Source: Bog-159 sp963709155 (GTDB lineage Bacteria > Acidobacteriota > Terriglobia > Bryobacterales > Bryobacteraceae). Taken from it: a DNA stretch of 64,000 nucleotides. Below are positions 40,576-49,041 of this stretch, piece after piece (position 1 is the first letter of the stretch; every line of letters starts with the position of its first letter). The notes below the pieces were generated by a model, which was given only the letters and a program-made list of their open reading frames with translations, did no database searches and was not told the DNA's origin. Both the position numbers and the translations under genes were made by a program. The DNA lies in contig CAVPVD010000007.1 in NCBI GenBank assembly GCA_963709155.1, forward strand, positions 2,108,001 to 2,172,000, in the 5' to 3' direction.

Positions 40576-42210
40576 TCAATTGCCGGCGCCGGCGGTCACG
40601 GGCCGGCCTTCCCCGCCCTCCCGGCGCCTGGGCGGCTCGGGCTTCGGCAGAGGCTTCCGGGGCAGCATCTCGTCGCGCGTGGCGGCATCGTAGACCACCG
40701 CGGCCATGATGGCCGAGGCCTCCATCAGATCGCCGGGCTGCAAATGGTCGTAAGTGTCCGCCGTGGAGTGATGGGTCTGGGTGGTATAGTCCATCGGGTC
40801 CTGAATGAACTGGAAGCCCGGCAGGCCCACCCCATCGAACGACTGGTGATCAGTCCCGCCGGTGTTCCGGATCGTAACTGTGTTCGCACCGTAATCCTTG
40901 AAGGGATCCAGCCATGCCTGGAAGATAGGCCGCATCATGTCGTTGCCTTGCAGATAGACGCCGCGAATCTTGCCGGTTCCGTTATCCAGGTTGAAGTATC
41001 CCGAAAGCTTGGCATGCTCCGGCTTCAGAACCATGGTCTCGCGGTCGGCGAAGTGTTCTTTCACGTAGGCCCGCGATCCCAACAGTCCTTCTTCTTCGCC
41101 GGTCCAGAGCGCCATTCTCACGGTACGGGCCATTTTCAGGTCCAGAGCCTTCAGAATGCGCATAGCCTCCAGCACGACCGCGCTGCCCGCGCCGTTGTCC
41201 GTGGCGCCGGTGGCGCCGGTCCAGGAATCCAGGTGCGCGCCCAGCATCACCAGTTCGTCCTTCTTGCTCGTGCCGGGAAGTTCACCCGTCACCGTGAAGG
41301 AATCCTGAGTGTCGTCCAGAAACTTGTTTTGAATATCGAATTCCAGGGTGACCGGGATTTTCTTGTCGATCAGGCGCGCGATGCGGTTATATTGCTCGAC
41401 TTCCAGCGCGACCGAAGGCGGCGGCACCGCTTTCTTGGGATCCTGCGACCCGCCGGCCATGCCGAATACGATGCCACTAGTGGCCCGATAGCTCGGCGCC
41501 AGCGTAAGCAGCACGCCTTCGGCCGTGAGAAACTGGTTCACCTTCTCGCGAAACTTTTCGCGCGCTGCGCGGGCCTCGGGGCCGAAGGGCTGGCCACCTG
41601 GCCGCGGCTGTCCGGGTACCAGGGGGATGGGATTCGCGAACCGGGATCGCGCCGAGGGGTCGGGAGCCAGCATTTCCGAAGCCAGCTCGGCGTCGGTGAA
41701 GCGGGTCAGGGCCGGGTCCGCTTCCGATACCAGCGGCACGGGATCTTCGAGCAGTACGATCTTGCCTTTCAGCTTGCCCTTGAACTTGTCGAGATCCGCA
41801 TCAGTTTTGAGTACCGCCAGTACTGGCTCTCCCGAAACCGGGCCATTCGTGCCGGGCGACCAGGGCCGCGCAAATCCGTTGAGCGGCGCGAATTGGGGCT
41901 CCTTCTGTTGGGCGCTGAAATGGACGCAGGTCCAGCCTCGCCCGAAGGGCCCCCATTTTTCCATCGTGGAATTCGCCAGTCCCCATTCAGTCATGCGGTG
42001 CACCGCCCATTCCGCGGCAGCCTTGAGGCCCGGTGAGCCCGTCAGCCTGGGCCCATACACGTCGGAGAGATAAAAGGCGTTGTCCATGACCTTAGAGTTC
42101 TGAAACTCCTCGGCCTTGATGCGGTTGACGGTGTAGAGATCCACCTTCTCATGCGCCGGCTCTTGCGCCAGCAGTAGGGGGGCTAGCAGGAAAAGCGACA
42201 GATATTTCAT
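40576..42210 (-). CDS. Secreted M28-family zinc aminopeptidase
   Basis: 544 residues. Signal peptide (YLSLFLLAPLLLAQE), a PA-type insert domain, and the M28 catalytic core. Zinc ligands are recognisable in MLGAHLDSWTGATGATDNGAG (His, Asp; around residue 325), the catalytic Glu-Glu in LWTGEEEGLLGSRAYVKEHF, and the distal His in PMDYTTQTHHSTADTYDHL. It cleaves N-terminal residues from peptides outside the cytoplasm. The ATG at 42210 fits the signal peptide; an extension to 42318 would run into the RNase P RNA gene. The C-terminal ~25 residues are Pro/Arg/Glu-rich. Confidence 0.92.
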   Translation of the reverse strand: MKYLSLFLLAPLLLAQEPAHEKVDLYTVNRIKAEEFQNSKVMDNAFYLSDVYGPRLTGSPGLKAAAEWAVHRMTEWGLANSTMEKWGPFGRGWTCVHFSAQQKEPQFAPLNGFARPWSPGTNGPVSGEPVLAVLKTDADLDKFKGKLKGKIVLLEDPVPLVSEADPALTRFTDAELASEMLAPDPSARSRFANPIPLVPGQPRPGGQPFGPEARAAREKFREKVNQFLTAEGVLLTLAPSYRATSGIVFGMAGGSQDPKKAVPPPSVALEVEQYNRIARLIDKKIPVTLEFDIQNKFLDDTQDSFTVTGELPGTSKKDELVMLGAHLDSWTGATGATDNGAGSAVVLEAMRILKALDLKMARTVRMALWTGEEEGLLGSRAYVKEHFADRETMVLKPEHAKLSGYFNLDNGTGKIRGVYLQGNDMMRPIFQAWLDPFKDYGANTVTIRNTGGTDHQSFDGVGLPGFQFIQDPMDYTTQTHHSTADTYDHLQPGDLMEASAIMAAVVYDAATRDEMLPRKPLPKPEPPRRREGGEGRPVTAGAGN

Positions 42211-42239
42211 ATTGTTGACGAGGTTATCACAAATGCGGG

Positions 42240-42258
42240 GCGGGCCTGGGAGACCCGC
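42240..42258. repeat. Single hairpin module
   Basis: GCGGGCCTGGGAGACCCGC, a slightly imperfect member of the GCGGGTCTGGAGACCCGC stem family. It sits between rnpB 3' end and the M28 gene start. Confidence 0.6.
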
Positions 42259-42261
42259 TGA

Positions 42262-42646
42262 CGCAGCCTGCCGGACTATAAGCCGGTTTCTGTACCCTTG
42301 CGGGCGGCAGCCATTCATCTGGGCCGGACATTGCTGTCCGGCTCTAGCGACCTACCCGAGAGTTCATAGGAGCGGGCCGCTCCTCCTCTCCTATTTGGTC
42401 TTGCTCCGCGTGGGGTTTGCCCTGCCGGCCGGATTGCTCCGTCCGCGGTGCGCTCTTACCGCACCATTTCACCCTTACCCGACAGACCCTGCTTGCGCAG
42501 GAGCATCGGGCGGTATATTTTCTGTTGCACTTTCCGTAAAGATTCCGTCGCCAGAATCCTTCCCGGCCGTTAGCCGGCACGCTGCCCTGTGGAGACCGGA
42601 CTTTCCTCCCGTTTCCAGGCGGCTGCCCATCCGGCAGGCTACGGAT
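42262..42646 (-). ncRNA. rnpB: RNase P RNA, bacterial class A
   Basis: Catalytic RNA that trims the 5' ends of tRNA precursors. On the minus strand the conserved 5' P4 segment GAGGAAAGTCCGGTCTCCA and the 3' segment ACAGAAACCGGCTTATAG are both present, as are the AGGGTGAAATGGTGCGGTAA region and GGTAGGTCGC. The ends pair as P1 (AGCCTGCCGGA / TCCGGCAGGCT). Length ~385 nt is normal. The exact ends are set by P1 and could be off by a few bases. The 167 bases between it and the divergent OmpA-like gene hold the promoters of both. Confidence 0.95.
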
Positions 42647-42813
42647 ACCATTATTCCATGTTCTGTGACGGAACACCCACTGTATTGACTAACCGCCGAA
42701 AAATGTTGTAGATATGGAAAGGCTACCGTTGTATCCTAAATAGTTGCGGTTGGTTGTTTGCCGGCGTAGGATAAAGTCTCGCATACAAGTTGAAAAAAGT
42801 TGAGGAGGTGCTC

Positions 42814-45555
42814 ATGTTAAAACAACTAGGGGCAGTAGGTGCAATCGGAGTGTTTGCATCGTGCCTGTTTGCCCAGGGCTTGAATACAAGCCAAACCAAA
42901 GATCAATGGGAAGAGATCAATTTTGAGTTCAATTCTTCCATTCTCTCGGACGGATATCCCAGTCTCTTGCGCCTGGCTGAGATCTTGGGTCAGCATCACG
43001 ATTACCATGTGAAGCTGACCGGAAACACCGACTACGTCGGTTCCGCGCGCTACAATGACCGCCTGGCTATGAGGCGTGCCGAAACCGTGCGCGATTTTCT
43101 GGTAAAGTACGGAGCGGCGGCTGACCAGATCACTACCGCCGGCGACGGCAAGAAAGAGCCGGAGGTCAATAACCGGACCAAGGAAGGCCGCTTCATGAAC
43201 CGGCGCGTGGTGATGACCGTGACCGACGGGCAGGGGAAGATCGTGGCCGCCGGCGGCGCTTCCGACATCATGCCGATATTGCAGGAGTTGCTGAAGAAGC
43301 AGGAAGAGTGCTGCAACAACATCCTGAAGCGGCTGGATAAGCTGGACGATATTCTGGCGGCATTGCGCGACCTGAAGGGCGAGAACGACCGGCTAAAGGG
43401 CCAGGTGGCCGACCTCCAGAATCAGGAGAAGGCACTGGAAGCCCAGGTCAACGGGACACCCAAGCCGCTCACGAAGGAAGAGACCACCGCGATCGCCGAA
43501 AAAGCGGGCACCGACGCTTTGAACGAGGCGCAGAATCGCAACAAGAAGTTCTCGCTCCTGGGCCTGGATATCGGTCCGACGCTGGGCAACCGGCCGGACG
43601 GCGATGTCACCATCCAGGGCCGCGGACAATTCTTCTCGCCGTTTGGCGGCGACGGGACCCACGCAGTGCAGGCGGAAGCCGAGTATCTCCGCTATCCCGG
43701 ACGCCAGGAAGGCCAGTTCGATATCGGTCTGGTCAACCGCTGGGACCACCTGCAGGCGGGCTTGTTCTCCAGCTTTAAATACATCCGGCTGGGCGAGTAC
43801 GAAAATGGCGGCAGCATGGGGCAGGGCGCTTTCCTGCTCGATTACCTGTTCAGCCGCGGCCGGATCGGCTTCTATGGGACGGAGGGCTTCAAGAATACCG
43901 GTGCGCTCACCGAGACACCGCTGGGCCTGACTTCGTTCATCGAAACCTACGCGAGACCCATGAACCAGTTCGGTCTGAGCACCCAGGTGGGTGTTTGGGG
44001 CGACGCTTGGATTCAGGGCAACTTCGGCTATATTCATAGCCACAGCACAAATCCGAATCGTCCCGGCGGCGAGATCAAACTGGTCCAGCCTCTGAGCAAG
44101 GAATTCGCGGTTACGGTGCGCGCAGGCCTGAACCCCACGCTCCTGACGGCCAGCAATACCGGGGAACTGACGTTCGGACTGGAATTCGGCAACTTCATGC
44201 GGCCGAAGGAATACACGACCTTCACGCACCCGGTTCCCATGGATGTTCCGCGCATCCGGTATGAACTGCTGACGCGCCAGGTGGGCCACAGCGCTCCCAT
44301 CGCGAATGCCGGGCCGCCGCAGATCGGCGTACCGCCGGGCACCGTCACGTTGAATGGCAGCGGGTCGTATAGCCCGGATCACGATGCTCTTAGTTATTCG
44401 TGGACCCAGGTTTCCGGTCCCAGCATCGCCATCAGCGGGGCCAACTCGGCCATCGCCACATTCACGGCCGCGGGATCCACCAGCTACGGCTTCTCACTGA
44501 CCGTTACGGATCAACTCACCGGCCTGACCGGCTCGGCGAACACCACCGTGACGACGCAGAGGGCATTGAGTGTGGTGCGGTTCTCGGCCACACCGAGCAA
44601 TATCGCCTCCGGCCAGTCTTCAACACTCGCCTGGAACGTGCCGAACGCGACCTCGGTCAATATTTCGGGCGTCGGCTCGGGTCTGAACCCGGCGGGCACC
44701 GCAACGGTGTCGCCGACGACCACGACCACCTATAATTTGACGGCTACGGGACAAGGCGGCCAGACGATTACGGCCAGCGTTACGGTTACCGTCGGCGCGT
44801 CCAACCCGAAGATCATACGCTTCGCGGCATCTCCGGCCCATATCAGCCAGGGTCAGTCTACCCTACTGTCCTGGACGACCACGGGCGCTTCGACCGTAAG
44901 CATCAGCAACTCGGTCGGTAGCGTCGCCGCCAACGGCAGCGTCAGCGTTTCGCCGACGACTACGACTACTTACACCCTGACCGCTACGGGAGCCGATGGT
45001 AAGACTTCGGTGACCGCGGCTGCTACGGTCACGGTAGGCGGTGGAGCGGTGCCGAGCATCATCAGCTTTACGGTTTCGCCCCCGGTTATCGCGGCGGGAG
45101 GCCAGGCGTCGTTGTGCTGGAATGTCTCGAATTCGACGAGCGTCAGCATAGCGCCTGGAATTGGCAACGAGCCCGCCACCGGTTGCACCACGGTGACGCC
45201 GTCCGCCACCACGACCTACGTACTAACGGCAACCAACGCCGTCGGTCCGAACCAAGCTGTCGTGACAGTGAGCGTGGGACCTGTTCAGATCCTCTCGTTC
45301 TCCGCCAGTTCATCGGCGGCTTGCACTCCGATCTGCGAGCCCGGCTTCTCGCCATATCCTGGCGCACCGGTGGTCTTGCAGTGGACGACTTCGAACGCTA
45401 CTTCGGTGATCATCACCGGCACGGGCGCGCCCAGTGGAAATCAACCCACTAACGGCAGCGTCACGGTGAATCCGGGAACCGACACGACATACACGTTGAC
45501 GGCTTATGGTCCAGGCGGGCCAGTTTCAAACGTCGTCAATGTGCACGTGAGATAA
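42814..45555 (+). CDS. OmpA-domain / beta-barrel / Ig-repeat surface protein
   Basis: 913 residues. Signal peptide (GVFASCLFAQ), then an N-terminally placed OmpA-like peptidoglycan-binding domain (residues ~25-130: INFEFNSSILSDGYPSLLRLA, RAETVRDFLVKYGAAADQI, NRRVVMTV). A short coiled coil (~160-205), a region resembling an outer-membrane barrel (~235-470), a PKD-like domain (NAGPPQIGVPPGTVTLNGSG...) and four Ig-like repeats with the same core (SxGQSSTLAW...ATSVxISGxG...VSPTTTTTYxLTATG) follow. OmpA domains usually come last, so the order is unusual. GAGGAGG lies eight bases before the ATG. A strong terminator follows. Confidence 0.88.
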   Translation: MLKQLGAVGAIGVFASCLFAQGLNTSQTKDQWEEINFEFNSSILSDGYPSLLRLAEILGQHHDYHVKLTGNTDYVGSARYNDRLAMRRAETVRDFLVKYGAAADQITTAGDGKKEPEVNNRTKEGRFMNRRVVMTVTDGQGKIVAAGGASDIMPILQELLKKQEECCNNILKRLDKLDDILAALRDLKGENDRLKGQVADLQNQEKALEAQVNGTPKPLTKEETTAIAEKAGTDALNEAQNRNKKFSLLGLDIGPTLGNRPDGDVTIQGRGQFFSPFGGDGTHAVQAEAEYLRYPGRQEGQFDIGLVNRWDHLQAGLFSSFKYIRLGEYENGGSMGQGAFLLDYLFSRGRIGFYGTEGFKNTGALTETPLGLTSFIETYARPMNQFGLSTQVGVWGDAWIQGNFGYIHSHSTNPNRPGGEIKLVQPLSKEFAVTVRAGLNPTLLTASNTGELTFGLEFGNFMRPKEYTTFTHPVPMDVPRIRYELLTRQVGHSAPIANAGPPQIGVPPGTVTLNGSGSYSPDHDALSYSWTQVSGPSIAISGANSAIATFTAAGSTSYGFSLTVTDQLTGLTGSANTTVTTQRALSVVRFSATPSNIASGQSSTLAWNVPNATSVNISGVGSGLNPAGTATVSPTTTTTYNLTATGQGGQTITASVTVTVGASNPKIIRFAASPAHISQGQSTLLSWTTTGASTVSISNSVGSVAANGSVSVSPTTTTTYTLTATGADGKTSVTAAATVTVGGGAVPSIISFTVSPPVIAAGGQASLCWNVSNSTSVSIAPGIGNEPATGCTTVTPSATTTYVLTATNAVGPNQAVVTVSVGPVQILSFSASSSAACTPICEPGFSPYPGAPVVLQWTTSNATSVIITGTGAPSGNQPTNGSVTVNPGTDTTYTLTAYGPGGPVSNVVNVHVR

Positions 45556-45574
45556 CGGCGGCAGTACGCGGTAC

Positions 45575-45608
45575 CAGCCGGGCGGTTAACCACCGCCCGG
45601 CTTTTTTT
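45575..45608 (+). terminator. Rho-independent terminator
   Basis: AGCCGGGCGG - TTAACCA - CCGCCCGGCT followed by TTTTTTAT, 20 bases after the stop of the OmpA-domain gene. Confidence 0.9.
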
Positions 45609-45639
45609 ATGGGTGCCGTAGCGCACGGAGTGATTGCCA

Positions 45640-45982
45640 GTGGCGCACGCTTCAGCAGGGGCCGCCCCCGCGGATGCTGGTGAAACAGCAGCGAGACCCG
45701 CGTGGGGCCACGTCGAAAGCGCTTCGCCTCGGAGGGCGGGCAATCATGCCCGCAGCCGCCTTTTCAGGCGGCTAAGCCGGCTGGAAAGCCGGCTGCGGCC
45801 AGGATTGGCCGCCCTCCAAATCCGTTTTTCTGCACGGGGCTAACTCATTGAGCGCCAATGGGGTCTCAGATAGCGTGCCGGCGGGACTTTTAAGTCCTGC
45901 TCGCGGCGAACTCTTAGTTCGCCGTCCTGTCGGCTGAAGCCGACAGCAGCACGCTGAAGCGCGCTGAAGCGTGCGCCACGGC
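45640..45982. repeat. Large mosaic of palindromic hairpin modules (locus 8)
   Basis: The densest cluster. In order it contains a truncated GCGCACGCTTCAGC, then GGGCGGGCAATCATGCCCGC, AGCCGCCTTTTCAGGCGGCT, AGCCGGCTGGAAAGCCGGCT, a GCGGCCAGGATTGGCCGC with CCTCC, GCGGGACTTTTAAGTCCTGC, GGCGAACTCTTAGTTCGCC, CTGTCGGCTGAAGCCGACAG and GCACGCTGAAGCG-CGCTGAAGCGTGC (partly duplicated). No coding potential is seen in the 394 bases between the terminator and the next gene. Confidence 0.9.
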
Positions 45983-46002
45983 CTGATATATTTTTTACTA
46001 CC

Positions 46003-46200
46003 TCAGTTCCCACGCGCTTTCGCCCACCGCAGATATCGCCACAAGTCGGCCCTGCGCTGCCACGAAAAACGCCAGAAATCGCGGAAGCCGATTTGTTCCG
46101 CATGCAAGCCCCAATAGGTTTCCATGCGCCACCGCAGATAAGGGCTACGCCAGGGGGTGAAGCGGTAACCGCGGGTGAGCCGCCAGAGAACTCGCAGCAT
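46003..46200 (-). CDS. Small conserved basic protein
   Basis: 65 residues, rich in Arg, Trp and Tyr (RLTRGYRFTPWRSPYLRWRM, YWGLHAEQIGFRDFWRFSW, RADLWRYLRWA). I have seen similar Trp/Arg-rich small proteins in acidobacterial genomes, without a function. It starts 22 bases after the stop of the VWFA-related gene on the same strand, so it is probably the last gene of that operon. Confidence 0.6.
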   Translation of the reverse strand: MLRVLWRLTRGYRFTPWRSPYLRWRMETYWGLHAEQIGFRDFWRFSWQRRADLWRYLRWAKARGN

Positions 46201-46222
46201 TTGTTGATGATGGCTCGAAAGA

Positions 46223-47185
46223 CTAGTTGCTGCCCGAACTTCGCGCCGAAGCGTTGGCGCCGAGACCGTCGGGTGTGGCGTAGTAGCCGGAACGTGTGCG
46301 CACGGTTGGCCGATTGGGCCCGTTAGCCGTCACCTTTATTTGCCGGAAGGATCCATCGAGGGCGATATTCACCGGCGTGTAGGCCAAGGTGTATTGATTC
46401 CGGATGTCGTGCGCTACCTGGTGAGCGACGCGGTCCACGTCCGCGGCTTCTTTGGGGAAATAGGATTCGCCGCCGGTAACCGCCGACAGTTCCTCGAGAG
46501 CCCGGCGGCAGCGTTTGGCCTCGCGGCGCTCTTCCTCGCTGAGCAGCCCTACGGTGTAGACCAGCACGCCGCTATCCTGCGCGGATTTGACCAGGTTTTC
46601 CAGGCTGATCAGGCTGCTGTTGTCGTTGCCGTCGGTCACCACCACCAGCACCTTCTTGTCCTTCTTGGCCTTCTCCTTCAGGTGATCGATGGACATGCGG
46701 ATGGCATCGCGCATGGCCGTGCCGCCGCGCGAATCGATGCGCGCGAGGCCTTCCTGCAGGTCTTTCGGGTCATTCGTGAAGTCCTTGTCCAGGAAGGCTT
46801 CGTCGTTGAAATTGACGATGAAAACTTCGTCCTGGGGGTTGGAATCCTTCACCAGGGCCAGGGCTGCCGACTCTACTTTGGCGCGCTTGTCGCGCATGCT
46901 CCCGCTGTTGTCGATAACCAGCCCCATGGACACCGGAATATCCTCGCGCTTGAAGACTTTAATCTGCTGCGGCACGCCGTTTTCAAAAATCTGGAAGGCA
47001 GTTTCCGGCAGAGTCGTTACGAGGTGACCGGTCTTGTCCACCACCGTGGCGTGCAACACCACCAGCCGCGTATCCACACGGATAGTGACGGGCGTTTGTT
47101 GCCCGGGGGTGTCGGCCGCCCACAGGCCAAACACTGCGACGGCGCCCAGCGCCGATGACACGATTCTGTTATTGAGTAGGAGCAT
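46223..47185 (-). CDS. VWFA-related secreted protein 2
   Basis: 320 residues. A signal peptide is followed by a short beta-domain (VTIRVDTRLVVLHATVVDKTG, LPETAFQIFENGVPQQIKVF) and a von Willebrand factor A domain with the metal-ion-dependent adhesion motif in VIDNSGSMRDKR (DxSxS), a threonine loop (SRGGTAMRDAI) and VVVTDGNDNSS. The end is VRTRSGYYATP, as usual in the acidobacterial VWFA-related family (TIGR03436). The first 17 bases overlap the preceding paralogue's end. Probably a surface protein; ligand unknown. Confidence 0.9.
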   Translation of the reverse strand: MLLLNNRIVSSALGAVAVFGLWAADTPGQQTPVTIRVDTRLVVLHATVVDKTGHLVTTLPETAFQIFENGVPQQIKVFKREDIPVSMGLVIDNSGSMRDKRAKVESAALALVKDSNPQDEVFIVNFNDEAFLDKDFTNDPKDLQEGLARIDSRGGTAMRDAIRMSIDHLKEKAKKDKKVLVVVTDGNDNSSLISLENLVKSAQDSGVLVYTVGLLSEEERREAKRCRRALEELSAVTGGESYFPKEAADVDRVAHQVAHDIRNQYTLAYTPVNIALDGSFRQIKVTANGPNRPTVRTRSGYYATPDGLGANASARSSGSN

Positions 47186-48209
47186 AGTAGCCCAATCTCC
47201 AGAAGGCCCGAAGCGGAGGCAGGCCGCGCGGTTGCACCAGTTTCACCTGGACCCGCCGGTATTTGCCATTACGTTCCCGGTTCTTCGGAGAGTAGCCGAT
47301 AATGTACTGATTGCGCAATTCGATGCCGATCTTCTCGGCGATATTGGGGAGTTCGTTGAGACTTTCGACGGGAAAGTGCCGTCCGCCGGTCTGTTCCGCG
47401 ATTTCGGTGAGCAGGCTGGGACCTTCCAGTTCCTCCGCAGTCCGGCTGCGCGTGGCGGCCGGTTCAAAAATACCCATGGCATAGATCTGAACATCCGCTT
47501 CCCGTACCAGGTTCTTCACTTCCGTCTCGGTGTAGCGGCTGTTGTTGTCTCCACCGTCGGAGATGATCAGCAGGGCCTTGCGGGCATTTTTGGCTTTCTT
47601 CATTTCGTGCAAGCCCAGGTAGACGGCGTCCAGTAGGGCGGTTTTGCCCCTGGACTGGGTGAACGTGAGGCGGTTTTGAATTTCTTCCAGGCTGGTTGTA
47701 AACTTGATCGCCAGTTCCGCGCGATCGTTAAACTCCACCAGGAAGAATTCATCTTCGGGATTAGCCGTCTTGAAGAACTGGGCGACCGCCTGACGCGATT
47801 TTTCCAGCTTGTTTCCCATGCTTCCGCTGCAGTCGAAGACTATGCCCACGGACAAAGGGGCGTCCTCGCTCGAGAATTGTGCGATCTGCTGTTCGCTCTT
47901 ATCCTCAAAGATGCGGAAGTTCTCTTTCTCCAACCCAGTGACAAACCGGTTGAGCGGATCGGTGACCGTCACCGGGATAAGCACCAGTGTGGAATCCACA
48001 CGAATGTCGGCTTTGGGCAGAATCTCGCTTGGGGCGGCCGGCTTTGGACGGGGAACGATGGTAACCTGCGGGTCCGAATCCGCCGTTTTTCCGTCCGCGT
48101 TTCCATCGGTGTTTCCGTGAGGGTTCCCGTTAGCCAGGGCCAAGGAAATCTGAAGCAAGGAAACCACGCTTGCCACTGCCAGCACGCGGCTAAATCGCAG
48201 GCCTGTCAC
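47169..48209 (-). CDS. VWFA-related secreted protein 1
   Basis: 346 residues, same architecture as the next gene: signal peptide (VLAVASVVSLLQISLALA), Asn/Gly/Asp-rich spacer (NGNPHGNTDGNADGKTADSD), beta-domain (VDSTLVLIPVTVTDPLNRFV), then a VWA domain with FDCSGSMGNKLE (DxSxS), SRGKTALLDAVYLGLHEMKK and LLIISDGGDNNSRY, ending FWRLGYYAPTQ. It is a divergent paralogue of its neighbour and first gene of the three-gene operon. It is divergent from kdsB with only 46 bases between them. Confidence 0.9.
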   Translation of the reverse strand: MTGLRFSRVLAVASVVSLLQISLALANGNPHGNTDGNADGKTADSDPQVTIVPRPKPAAPSEILPKADIRVDSTLVLIPVTVTDPLNRFVTGLEKENFRIFEDKSEQQIAQFSSEDAPLSVGIVFDCSGSMGNKLEKSRQAVAQFFKTANPEDEFFLVEFNDRAELAIKFTTSLEEIQNRLTFTQSRGKTALLDAVYLGLHEMKKAKNARKALLIISDGGDNNSRYTETEVKNLVREADVQIYAMGIFEPAATRSRTAEELEGPSLLTEIAEQTGGRHFPVESLNELPNIAEKIGIELRNQYIIGYSPKNRERNGKYRRVQVKLVQPRGLPPLRAFWRLGYYAPTQ

Positions 48210-48255
48210 AGCTTCCCAGCCTTTCTTTCTTCCATGAGTGTAACACAGCGGTTTT

Positions 48256-49041
48256 ATGGTAGAATCGCCTGTGCGCCGTAAAATTTTGGGCGTGATCCCT
48301 GCGCGTTATACTTCTTCCCGTTACCCAGGCAAACCTCTCGCTCGAATCGGCTCCAAAACGATGCTGGAGCATGTGTTCGAACGTACCTCCCAAGCCCGTT
48401 ACCTGACCAGTGTGATCATTGCCACCGACGATGAACGCATTGCTACCGCCGCGCGCAGCTTCGGAGCGCCGGTACGTATGACGCGCGCGGACCATCTCTC
48501 GGGTACGGACCGGGTGGCCGAAATCGCGTCCGCCGATACCGCCGAACTGATTGTTAACATACAAGGGGACGAGCCGCTGATCGATCCCGCCGCCATCGAT
48601 GCCGCCGTTTTGCCGCTGCTGCACGAAGATGAAATTCAGATGGCCACGCTGAAGAAGCGCATCGAAGATCCGCGCGAAATCGGCGATCCCAACGTAGTGA
48701 AGGTGGTCACGGACCGGGCAGGCAACGCCATTTATTTTTCGCGGTCCGCTATTCCTTATGTGCGCGCCTCAGGTAGCCTGGGCGCCGGCCCGTCTGCATA
48801 CTACAAACACATCGGCTTATACGTTTACCGCCGGGATTTTCTGCTGGGATATTCCGATCTGCCCGTGGGTCCCCTCGAAGAGGCCGAGCGGCTGGAGCAG
48901 TTGCGCGCACTGGAGAATGGCTACCCGATCCGGGTAGTCGAGACCGAGTACGAATCGATGGGCGTGGATACGCCCGAGGATCTGGAACGTGTGTCGAAGC
49001 TGTTCGAAGCTTCGGTGCAACTTGCGAAACCTTATGGCTAA
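48256..49041 (+). CDS. kdsB: 3-deoxy-manno-octulosonate cytidylyltransferase
   Basis: 261 residues; activates KDO with CTP for lipopolysaccharide synthesis, so the organism makes a Gram-negative outer membrane. Motifs are ILGVIPARYTSSRYPGKPLA, VIIATDDERIA, RMTRADHLSGTDRVAEIA, NIQGDEPLI, AIYFSRSAIPY and HIGLYVYRRDFL, EYESMGVDTPEDLERV. An alternative GTG start at 48271 is attractive: a TAGAAT box (48260-48265) ends five bases before it and would give a leaderless message with MRRKILGVIPARY. The end overlaps pyrG by eight bases. Confidence 0.95.
   Translation: MVESPVRRKILGVIPARYTSSRYPGKPLARIGSKTMLEHVFERTSQARYLTSVIIATDDERIATAARSFGAPVRMTRADHLSGTDRVAEIASADTAELIVNIQGDEPLIDPAAIDAAVLPLLHEDEIQMATLKKRIEDPREIGDPNVVKVVTDRAGNAIYFSRSAIPYVRASGSLGAGPSAYYKHIGLYVYRRDFLLGYSDLPVGPLEEAERLEQLRALENGYPIRVVETEYESMGVDTPEDLERVSKLFEASVQLAKPYG

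Noticed and set aside
46223..48209. VWFA pair as a terY-type or other defence system
   Set aside because: Both proteins have signal peptides and the extracellular VWFA-related layout; no kinase or phosphatase partners are adjacent.
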